Assembly: GCA_030867875.1 (NCBI GenBank)
Contig: JAOWCC010000444.1
Coordinates: forward strand, 186,001-250,000
Source: Actinernus sp. WN-2022
Lineage: Eukaryota; Cnidaria; Anthozoa; Actiniaria; Actinernidae
Direction: 5' to 3'
Length of the DNA stretch: 64,000 nt
Shown: one piece after another, positions 12,001-24,000 of the stretch
Position numbering within the stretch: position 1 is the stretch's first letter
How the letters are laid out: every line of letters starts with the position of its first letter
Made by a program: the position numbers and the translations under genes
Notes under the pieces: model-generated
Database searches by the model: none
What the model was told of the DNA's origin: nothing
Seen by the model: the letters and a program-made list of their open reading frames with translations, nothing else

Positions 12001-15000
12001 ATGCCAACATCTGGTAAGGAAAATCTAATTAATGATATTTAAGTTATAACTCAAATAACGCAAATACTCTATTACTTAAGTTATTTAACCTACGCTTCGT
12101 AGGAATTAGGTAAGGGGTTACATGTTATGTAAGAATGACCACCGCCAGTAATTATAAAGTCAAATAACGAAAAATAATACACTATTACCACGAGTCCATA
12201 ACCAGAAGTCTCGATCGTACATACTAAGTCGTGGCCCATCAATTTATTGCATGATCTATATTTAGAAAACAATTCTCGCCAAATCGATAGCCAAGCGTAT
12301 TGCACCTAATTACCCCAGTAACTCTGATTGGTCCAAAATATGGAAGCCTTTGTTCTAGTAAGAGGACTCATTTTGTGCTTATAAAAGAAACATGGTGACC
12401 ATTGTTTTTCCTCCACGAAAGCAATTTGAGCGCCGTCCTAAAAATAGACCGCGTTTCATTGCTTATCGAGACTTCCGCTTATGGACTTCTTCTATTACTT
12501 AATTTATTTAACCAACTTTTTGTAATAATTAAGTAAATGGGTTACATATTATGAAAGAACGACCAATCATAAACGCCAAAAATACCTAATCCCGGTTAAT
12601 TAGTTACCTTACATCCGCTTACATTATCAAGGCTAACCAATGGAAACTAACCCAGTATAGGTAAGTGGATAAGAGTAGAGCTCGCACCATGTAACGTTGC
12701 AGGATACTCAATACTATGGCTGATTAGGGAATTTCACATTAAGATGTTTAATTACTGTTTATTAAACGAGCAGCAGTGTTTTATTAGGTTTAACACTCGA
12801 GGGCGTTTATTAAACGGCTTCAAAAACTTATAATGGTTGCTTTATGAAACATTGAACCTTTGTATTCACAACGCCATGCAAAATATTTGAGTAATCACCG
12901 CTTTAGATTACGAACATCTGAAGGGAATGACATGAATAAATTACCATATTATGTTGTTTGAAATGGCGTTTCGCAATGCTGAAAGCATTGTGTGGCAAAA
13001 AAAAGCTACGGCAAGAATAACCTGCACTTGAAGGATTTGGTGTCGTGGTTGACATCGATAAAGTTCAAGACTTGGAAAGCGATGTGACTGACATGACGGC
13101 AGACTCTAAACTTTTGACTCCGGCACAAAATATGAAGAGGATGTTTGTAAGTTTAATGCACGTTTTTATTATTTTACGGCTTTGAGTTTGGTTTAATGTG
13201 GCTCACCTAGATTTTCCAGGGACGCACCTTACCCACTTTGATACTCCACTGTCAGAGCGCGGTCGAGCTAGCCACTTCACCCATACACTAGAAATAGAAT
13301 AAACTTTCCAAATATGTAGGTTTGTTTGACATCGGTGTTACCATAGCAACACAGCGTTGACGTCATGTATTTTACATATCATCAATAGGCCTTTTGCAAT
13401 AGACAGTCACGTGACTTGTTGGCCCATAGTAACGCCATACTGGGTTGCAAGCTAACCAGCTCTCCCTTGACAACCAACAGAGATTGACTGAGCCGTGGTA
13501 TCATAGCTGGACTTCGAAGCGTTTTTTCGTCTTACTTACTAAATTCATCTCGAAATAAGTCTTATACAGAACAAAAGTAAAGGTTGTTCTTTACTTTTGA
13601 TCCGGTATTTTGTCAAATATGCGGCGCAAAATAGAGTTTGGACGCTCAAACGAACTCACCTCGAATCTCAGGCATGGCAAACATGGCGGCCGCTCAACAA
13701 GGTAAAGTAGTCATAATTAAACGAATAGTATTGTAATAGTTGAGCAGATTCCTTCATTCTTTTATACTATGTTATATAAACCAGTAATTACGGCGTTAAT
13801 TTCTCAGGTTTATAACTTTGGAGAGTACACGAAACATTGACGAACGGTGACAGTGTCAGTATTAAAATGCAATGGTCGATATGACCACATACAGGAAGGC
13901 CAAGCTCTGTATTTGCACTGTGAAAGTTCTAGAAGAAAAAATGAAAAATAAATAAAATATTTAACTTTGAAGAACTGGTCTTGTGTTATGTGTCTATAAT
14001 TAACCATATAGCAATCAGTTAGTGCTCTGGCACCTGTAAATCGGTATGTTTTCTGGCTAGCTCTTTTTATTTAATATTTATAAAGAGGGAGTCAGTTTTT
14101 CTCAACTATATTTTTCCTATGTTTGGTGTGGTGACATGAAATATTGAGAACTTATTAAACATATTGTAAGCTTCCTGCAGCAAACACATCAACTCTAATG
14201 TTACAAAAAGTGACATGCTAGAAAATGATAAAGAACTTAAAAATTTAATTTATTTTATTTAATCTAATTGTTAAATTAATTAAGCTTAACTGGTTGGAAT
14301 ACTTAGACTTGGTGTTTTTCTTTAAGTGCAAATTAGGCATCGTAAATCTGGATATCAATCATTATACTTCATACAGTCAGGACCCGGGGAGGGGGGGGGG
14401 TACTCTACCCAAAGTTGGGTAATGTTGTGCCGCTGGGGCTCTGAAACCCTTACCCTGTTTAAGACAAAAAACCTCAAATTTCCATACCTTGTTCAAGACA
14501 AAGTGTTAAAATTTTATACCCTTCTATAAGACGAAAATACAACAAGAATCCACAAGAAGTGTCTATAAAGTCGACTGTTTTATTTAGAGGTCAGGGATAA
14601 ACTGATTACAAATCGATATCTGGTAATGAGTATGATGTTTACATCAGATAAATGTCATGTCAAAAGTGATAAATACCATACCCTGTTCAAGATATGTCAA
14701 TGTGAAAATGGATACCCTGTCTAAGACCAGAAACTCGAAAAACCATACCCTGTCCAGTGGATCATCCCCGTATAGTCCATATATGGGAGTACCCCCAGGA
14801 AGAAGCAAGGCATATAAAACCAAAAAATTAAGGAATATATCTGATAGTGTTTATTAATCTAATATATGCTTTTACATGGTCTAATGGATGTCAAAGGGGC
14901 ACTGTCATAGGAATTGAATCTTCAAGTTTCTTTAAAACAAAACTACAAACTGATAACACCCTGAATTCGAAGAGTAATACTATGTGAATGCCCGGATATG

Positions 15001-18000
15001 GTTTTCAAAATTTTTCAATAAAGGATGACTAAGTGGATTACAAAAGCTAATTCTATGAAGAGGCCTGGTTAGGGGTATTGGGGATAAGGGATAACTAGCA
15101 AAATAATGACTGGGATAAGGGATAACAATCCAGAAAACAGTAGGGATAAGGGATAACAAAAGTCCATCGGGATAATCGATAACAGCCATCTGCATCTCAG
15201 GGATAAGTGATTAACTATCCTGAAAAATATAGGGATAAGGGATAACAGCACCCCACCTCCCCCTAATAACCGGGCCTCTATAAACTTGATTTCGGTTACA
15301 GTGAACATATTTCAAGTTGCTCTAAATTTCTCTTAAAAGCAGTATTTTTCATCCACTCAAATCTTTGCCATCCTTTATCAAAATTGTCTCAAATTTTCTC
15401 GGCTAGTACACTGCATACTCTCATGCCTGGCAGAGAGATGAGAAACCTCTGCTTGCAGGGTAATATTTTGTCTTTAGTCATGAGAATGTTTATCATTTTT
15501 GGGTTAATTGACAGTGTTCCTTTAATATTATTAAAATTTTATAGTGAGTGGTTAATAATGTATGCCTGTTACTGGCTAATTATAATAGCAAAATAAGAAA
15601 CAAAATATATAACATTCTCTCCAATGACTAAGTAGGGATATATAAAACTTATCAAAGTCCTGATATTTTTCTTTGCTTCAAAACTGGACATGTAACACCC
15701 ACAGCTAAAATAATATTCTAAGATAATTTCTGCATCTCCTCAAGTACATGTAGCTAGCCATAGCCTGTCCTTTTCTAAGTTAAGGCAAAGGAAACGAACA
15801 TTTAATTTTAAATAATACAACATTTATGAATATTTTCGTAGCTTAAATATAGCCTTAATTAAAGTTAAACACAGGATTTTATTTAGTACATGAACGAGCG
15901 CCTAGAGTAAACAGTATTTATCCCCATATTGGTTAGATTATAGAATACCCCGCAATTTCGAAAGATCACTTGAAAACTGTGCTAAACTATGCTAAATTCT
16001 CCATTATAGTGCAGGTGTATGTAGGGTCGTTCTATGAATGATTTGGAGTCGAAAATGGTTAGGTTTTTTTTAAATTTCAGGGTTGGGTTTTTAGAAGGTT
16101 TGTATGAAAATTTGAGAAAATGAATTATCAATGATCCAAGTTGCGGGGTATTCTATAATTGCTCCCGAAAGAGTTCACTAAGTTGTGTTTAGCGGCCGCC
16201 ATGTTTGCTATGCCTGAGATTCGAGGTGAGTTCGTTTGAGCGTCCAAACTCTATTTTGCGCCGCATATTTGACAAAATACCGGATCAAAAGTAAAGAACA
16301 ACCTTTACTTTTGTTCTGTATAAGACTTATTTCGAGATGAATTTAGTAAGTAAGACGAAAAAACGCTTCGAAGTCCAGCTATGATACCACGGCTCAGTCA
16401 ATCTCTGTTGGTTGTCAAGGGAGAGCTGGTTAGCTTGCAACCCAGTATGGCGTTACTATGGGCCAACAAGTCACGTGACTGTCTATTGCAAAAGGCCTAT
16501 TTTCTCGAAATCTAGACCTAAACTTTTAAAACGACCTAGTGTTGGCAGTGATCAACACGAAAGCTTCTTGCTACTTTGATCACTGCGCACGAATAATTGA
16601 GTATAGTTCCTTCTCAGTTATGTAATTGTTACTATTGTTATGTTTTTATTCATCCTGTAATTATCTACTACCATGTTAACTAGAAAATGTGTAGTCTAAA
16701 TGTACGCCTTCAAGACTGCAAAGTATGAGAGCATTTTCGAAAAATATTGGGTTGAATATTTTCTTTAAAATAATTAACAATTCGCCTTACTTCCTGTTTA
16801 GTCGTCGAGAACTGTATTTTTCGGAACGATTCAAGCGATATTTTTAGCATATTTCATACCTGTGGCATAGGACTACTTCCCATGAAAAGTTCATTCCATT
16901 TGCTTTATTCGATTTCGGTTTATGGAATCATAAGTAATGTCAAAAATATGCTCATTTTACTCAAAATAGTAACGTATTTGCTAAGAAAGCTGTAATTCGA
17001 AAACTAGTTGATAAATATTTGTTTTAATCTTTTCACCTAAAATTCAACATGTACTACCCTGGCCCTGTAAATTTCAAGAGCATTGAATCATTTTAAGGGC
17101 GCGAAATAAAAACAAAAGCTGATATTAGTAAATTATTTAGGTATCTTATGTTCCGTGTACTTTTTGCTATCTTTGGGTCTTTATCAGTGAATTCTTAATT
17201 AGGATGAAACTTTATATAGAATTTCATGTTCATTAGTATTCTTTATATAAAACGTTCATCCTAATTAGCAATTCAATGAGAAAGCTGAAACATCAATAGA
17301 AATTCCAAGAGTTGGAATGTGCTTGTCCATTGTCTCAAACACTAACCCCGTTTCCCCCTGGGACAGAATTCAAATCCCTCCGCGGGCCTTTTAGAATGAT
17401 GATATTTTATCAGGTATAAAGAAGCATGCACGTGACTGATTTGCTTCATCTGATTGGACAAAATGTGCATTAATTATTCATGAGTTTTTGAAGTTATAAC
17501 TCAAGGAATGGAAATACACATTTACTTACAATATAATTAAAAATCATGAAAAGTGCTGTAAATTAGAATTACCAAAATTATTGGATGTTTCCATGATTCT
17601 CCAAGGGTTGTTTTCGTACTTTCTTTTTCGCTGACTTGTTACTGAGTAAACGTGTGGTTTCAAGGCCAGGTAGCAAGAGTGGCCGGACGATTAAGGCGCT
17701 GACCTCTCACTTATGTGGCCCGGATTCAATTCCTGCACTTGACGTCATATAGGAGTTGAGATTGTTGGTATCTCTTCCTTGCTCCGAGGTTATACGGTTT
17801 TCCTCCCTCCGCAAAGAACATCCTAAATTCCAATTCGATCTCGGATTGCATGTGCACGTATAAAATGAACTACATGAAACTGTTAAGTGTTGTGTTAAGT
17901 TCACTCGTTCTTGCTGCAGTTGTTTTCGTCGTTTTCTAGAACTTGCGAGTCGATTGCTTCTTGATCGATCGCTCAAACAAATCTGATTTCACTTTCTTAG

Positions 18001-21000
18001 ACTAATGTCAACTTTGTGAATATCCGAGTTGCAAATTTTAATGGCCGGGTGGTATGGGTGGCGCAGTGTATTAGCGCTGAGGCCCGAGCTCGAGTCAGAC
18101 TTGGTGCCACATGTGAATTGGGTTTGTTTGTTTGAGAGTTTTCTCCGGGTTGTCGTCCGGCTTCCTCCCTCCGTCAAAATCAACATGTGAGTTTGAGTGT
18201 AGTATGTATAAAAATGTATGAATGTAGTGGGTAGTGTGTCTGGAATTGAAAGCAGGCCCCCACCAGCTTTTTTTTATTTTTAATAGATTTTGCGTCTGTT
18301 CGCGATAATAAATATAACAAAAACATTTACACGCGGGCTTTCTCTATACTTTAAATTACTCATTATATTTACCTGGACCCGGTTATTCGAAGCTAGGTTA
18401 ACCCAGGGTTAAATCGCTAAACCTGGGTTAAACTGTACAGATTGCAATTACAGATTTAGCGTTAACCTAGGGTTAAAGTCAACCTTCCTTCGAACAACCC
18501 GGCCCTGGTGACCATCTTGTATTCAAAGACAGGTAATCCTTTGTTTGCTAGGTTAGACACGTTCTGATATCCCTCAGTGCGAGGCTAACCTAGCAAAACA
18601 TAGGATTGCCTCACTTTGAATCCAAGATGGTCACCAGGTGAAAAGAGCAAATTGAATTCCACGTTAAATTCAAAGCTGCTATAGCCAATCAACGCGCGAG
18701 TTTGCGTCGTACTCTCGGATTCTAATCGGTGCTGGCCAGTATAGGCCAGAGACAGTCAAAGCAATTTGCAGAGACAAATAATAAAACAACTCTAACCTCA
18801 AGTCTTTGTGAAGATAATTCTCAAAGTCAGATCAACCCTGCGGACACTGAGAAGTAATGAGCATTCGACGATGTTTGTAAATATTGAAACCATATTCCTC
18901 CTTTGAAGCTTTAAAACATATTATTCTGTGGAATTATCGGAACATCTTATTTAGTGTATTACATATTACGATTTTCGAATGGTCTTGAAAGGAAACACAT
19001 TTGTCAATTTGTTTTAATTACATCTTCACCGATTGCCAACTTACATTTGTACTTTTAAATGTCGTAGGGCCGGGGTCTCCACAGAACGTCAGCGCTGATT
19101 CTCCTGGCAAACGAACCGTCAAATTAAAGTGGAAAAAGCCCTTGAATGTGGCGGATGACGTTCATTCATACACTGTGAGTTAATAATCATAATTTGAGAA
19201 AGGTTGTATGTCAAATGATATACTGTGCCATAAACGAATAATGTCAATCATATTGAATCTTCAATTGTCTCAAAACCTGTATATCCTATAAAATGTGGTA
19301 TTGCGAGAAGTCCATTACGAATTACGAACATACATTGACAACACTAACCCTATATCCTATAAAATATATAACCAGAAGTCTCGATCTGTCATACTGGGTT
19401 TTGGCCCATCACCTTACGGTTTAATCTATTTTTGGAAACGATTCTCGCTAAATCGATAGCCACGCGTATTGCACCTAATGGTCCTTTTGCAGGAATGTAA
19501 TCACGTAGGTTGTACTAGGTGGCAACAAAATCTTAATTCATATATTTAACGGCATGGAAGAGAAAGCTATACATACTATGTATGTGAATGTGTGGTTCGC
19601 CAGCGAGGACTCTCACGCGTTCAAGGCGGACATAATAACCACAACACCTTCGGAGAAGCTACGGATTGTAGTGCATGGGTGGAATTACCATACAATTCTC
19701 AATTACATATGACATCGCAAGGTCGCTCACTCACGACGGATCTGATTACACTTATATTTAAAGGCACTTGTACGAGATCGGTGGTGTTATTAGAAAAAAT
19801 ATGTTTGTAAATGCTATTTTCCACCTCCAATGGATTGTCCATCTTTCAGCTAAAACAGCGTCTTTAAAGATAGCTTTCCCTCCAGCATTCATGGCAACGC
19901 CTTTCCCATGGAGATCACGAGATCAATTCATTCCTTAACGAAGTATTATATCATTCAGCACGTGACTGTTTTGTGCAAAAGGCCTATTGCACCAGGAACT
20001 CTGACTGGACTAAAACATGAAGGAGGAGAACTAATTTTGTATTTATAAAAGAAACATGTTTGCTATTTTTCTCCCACGAAAGTAATTTGAGCGCCGTTCT
20101 CAAAATAGATTAAAGAGTAAACTGGGCCACATTCTATTACTTATCGAGACTACTGGTTATAGACTCATATTTCCATTTAAAATGTTCTGATAATGGTAGC
20201 ATTAACATAATAATATTATAATCATTATTCCTGCACAGCGAGCGAAGCGCAAGCGGGGCAGCAGTTCATAGTTAAACATCTATTTTGGACAACAATGCAA
20301 TGCGAGAAAGCTACTAGAATAAGCCCATAATACAATGCGGGGAAGCATTTACAGTGCGACCACAATGTCATGAGGGAGACGACCAAAATGCAATGCACTC
20401 GGTATCACGGTATCACTGTATTACTGCTTTACGATGTTTTGTAGGTAAGTAAAACCAGTGTGTGAATAAGTTAAAGTCAAGCTATATCTTCCATGATTTT
20501 TTTTTCATTTTCACCGGCGAAAAATGTTTTTTATGGATTTAGTCGTACAAGATCTGAATTTTAAAGAGGTGATCGCATCTTCGTTTCCAAGCCACGAGAT
20601 ACTCGACCATGTTGTTGTTGTTGTCGTGTGTGGGGCTTTAACTGTTGCAGTTCAAGGTTCTACTTCGCAAAAGAGCCTGAGTTCAGCTATTGTCACCAAT
20701 TTTGATACATACATGTAAGTTCGGCAAATCGACGAACAACTATTCTAACCAGAATGTACAAAACAACTGATGACCGGAGTGATGGCTTCCATGTTTTGTA
20801 GCTAGATTTCAAAGATAAATCCAAAATATCCTCCTTTCTTGCAACACGTCTCATCTCCCGTAAACTTTGTTTGGTACTAAAACCGGCGCACGCTTGATCC
20901 ACGCCATGAAGTCCATGAGGCAAAATGAACTGTTGAACAGTATATGCTGCCGTGTATTGTCAATCCAGTTTTGTCATTGGTCCAAAGAGCTTCTTTTTCT

Positions 21001-24000
21001 TCATCATTCTTTGTCATTTCGAGCTTCAATTAAAAAATTTCATAGCTAGTGAACTGTTTTCAAACTCGCTGAATCGGATTAACAAAACTGATTGATTTGG
21101 TCATGTGATAAGTTCATGACGTAGCGACTGCGCGAGTTAGGAGAATTCATGTTTTGATGGTCATAATAAACGCGCAATTTTCCTTTGTTGTGCTTATTTG
21201 CTATGGTTTATTTTATGCGGGAAATATACACCAATATTCCAGTGTTTCTATAGAGTTGTAGAAATACTTGTGGAAGTTTGGAAGAACCCGAAATAGCTAA
21301 TAGTCCATTCACTATTATGATCATTCTCTTTAGATTGAATACCATGGAAGCAAAAGTTACTGGGATTCATTCGATTCACCAGTTGGACATGCTTTCGTTA
21401 ACGAGTCCAAAGAAGAACACACAGTAAGAGGACTGATACCTGGAACAAGATATGGATTTAGGATATCAGCAACGACTGACTGTGGAAATGGCCCAAAGAG
21501 TAGGCAGGTGTTTGCGACGACGAAGATAGACGGTGTGTTTCCTTTTGGTGTTTTTGTGGTGTATGGCAATATGTTTTATGGCAGAAATACTAAGAAAATA
21601 TTTTGTGTGAACATGTTTTTTTATTATTTTCCTGGCACACATCATGTCTTGTTAAGTACTATTTACAATATGAGCGAAGCTCGCCGAAGCGGCTCGCAAC
21701 CGTAACTCCCATAGAATTCGGACGCGAATATGGTAATGTACCTATGATATGCACTATATAAAATTTAAAACATTTCTTAAATTGTGAAGAAAAGCGTAAA
21801 AAAAGCTTCAGAGAAATAGTTTGCGCCACGGACATGTGCAGCGTGCATAAAAATATGTCCCACATTGGAGAGACAGTCTGTATGCATGAAGAGCAGTTGC
21901 ATCAACGTTGCGATTTCACCCTGCCCGGGATAGGGGAAGTAAGTGATAGGTTGTGAGGCCTCCCTTATTCTAACGCTAGCATACTTGTATCCTGTATCAT
22001 TCGGCACAGGATTCTAGTTAGTTTAGTCATTGGATACAGAATACTAATATGGCTTATTGGTATTTAGCCTAAAATACAGCCGCCGCCTCAGCTTTTTCCA
22101 GGGTCTACTCCCCGATAGAGACGAGTTCGACTTGTTTCACTTGGCAGGAAATTGAATCGGGAGATTATGTTTTGCCGCGAAAACACGTTTCAGGGGCGGA
22201 GCAGTACATTTCGCGCCTTTGACAAACTCTTTCCGAGTACAATCAAATTGTAAATATCACATCCACGGTCGACTGACTTGATACGTCAACATACAATGCC
22301 TGAACAATTGACGCTTTGTGATTGGGCAAATCTTAGTACGTCATAAGCCATGCCTCCGGTTGGAAAATCAACCGGTAAATTTGGCGCGCTGCAATTGCGA
22401 AAAGTCCTTCGTGCGGGGGGCTAAGAAGGACTGTCTATTTATATCACATGCAGTTGACTTTAAGCCACCGGTTTTGAAAATTATCCTTATTTTTCAATCG
22501 CTCAAAACTTACCACACTTGAAATACAGTGTACTTGTCTGTGTCGACAGTAATCCCAACCATGGTTAATAGAGTGGAATGGTTATGAAACTCAGCGACCT
22601 TCTTTGTTATATGTCTTTGTTAGCTTTTTTCAACCGTGACCCTGCACAAAACACAATAGAAATTCCAATGTGTTAATCAATCAGCCAATAGAAACGTGTG
22701 AGTTCAGTCGTTCAGGGGACGCTAATGAACTATGACCCTGCACGATCTTTTGTCTTGCCCCCTTCCAACATAAATCGCAGCGCCTTTGTTAGCCCCTTTG
22801 AAGTTTGCCGGGTTTCATAACCATTCCACTCTATTAACTATGTCCCAACGAACAACCTCTTCCCCACCGAACCACTTACATGGACTTCGGCCGCAAAGCT
22901 GAACAACACGAAACTCGCCCGCTTTGATTTTGTTTATATAACCATTTCCTCCGTTTATCAGCTGTAACACACGCTGCTGTGACGTTTAGGGTTTCGAGGA
23001 AGGCCACTTGATCCTCCATCAGTGCAATTAGGGAAGAGATGGCGTGATGGACGCAATTAGGGTGTGATGGCGATATTTTCACAACTAGTTCACTCGCGCT
23101 CGCGACGAGTTGAGCCATTTAAAAAAATCAAGGACTTTCCATAACCCGTAGCCAGGCGTAGGCAAGCTTACAAAAAACATTTCTTCCTGATAAAACTCTA
23201 GAAATGATTTCCCTTGTTGTGGTACAGCTTTCCCACACGAAACAATGTACGACAATTTCAAACAACATTTTGCAAATCTTTGATTCAAAATGATGTACAT
23301 AATTATAGAATTGACCAATCAAAATCACTACCGCAATTTGCGGTAGTACATGAAATCACCGGAGGGCATTAACGGCTATTGAATTCAGACGTCTCTCTTG
23401 GGGAGTGGACCCTGGAACGAGCTGAGGCGGCGGCTGTATTTCAGGCTAATTAGTATTCTGTATCAAATGATACAGAATATTAATAGCTGACTAGAATCCC
23501 GTATGGGGTAACCATGTGACCTGGATTCTGCATTTAGATTGGTTAGCACACTTATGAATTATTAATGATATTATAAGGTTTTCTTACATTCGTTAATTTA
23601 GACAAAAATATTGATGAGTCTTTTTAATACAGTTCCAATAGCACCTGAAGTTCAAAGCGTACAATTTGAGAAAAGGACTGATGTAATGGTTAATATTACT
23701 CTTTGGCCCGCAGAACCACGAAACGGACCAATCAGGTAAAGTGTTTCAAACTTTACAGTGCACCTGAATAATTTTCTTTCTGTAAAATTCTTAACCATTT
23801 GACTATTCATTATGGTACAGATTACATTCAGCAGAATACTCGGAGTATATTAAGGATGCGTTCGATTGACCGTATTACTGATTCCAGAACAAAAATAGAT
23901 GGAATAGTCTTTGGGAAATCACTGGTTCAGACCAGGAGTATATTACACAGGAGTGTTCCTGTGCCCTTGTGTTGGCCCCTAGCACAGTAGATGGTGTGTC

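Larger units (their letters stand above)
13388..16502. mobile_element. 3.1-kb non-autonomous element with about 310-bp near-identical terminal inverted repeats
   Basis: The left repeat, starting ATAGGCCTTTTGCAATAGAC near 13388 and ending GGCGGCCGCT near 13697, is matched by its reverse complement at about 16192-16502; one mismatch was noted (GGCATGGC versus GGCATAGC). The interior has no transposase-like frame. It holds a poly-G MITE (14386-14805) and GGGATAAGGGATAAC repeats. Near-identity of the termini implies recent insertion. The tip motif GGCCTTTTGCA...CACGTGAC is shared with the smaller elements at 19476 and 31445. Confidence 0.85.
12780..17490 (+). mobile_element. Long copy of the A/B repeat element with nested insertion
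   Basis: Segment B at 12780-13190 and segment A at 17105-17490 are the inverted counterparts of 7143-7480 and 6685-7043. Between them lies the 3.1-kb inverted-repeat element at 13388-16502 plus about 0.8 kb of flanking interior. Segment A contains AT-rich arms (TTTATATAAA-type) that form a further inverted repeat (CATCCTAATTAGCAATTC versus GAATTCTTAATTAGGATG). Confidence 0.65.

Noticed and set aside
15078..15240. TAGGGATAAC words resembling a homing endonuclease site
   Set aside because: Only a partial match to the 18-bp I-SceI site, and the word is part of a local degenerate repeat.
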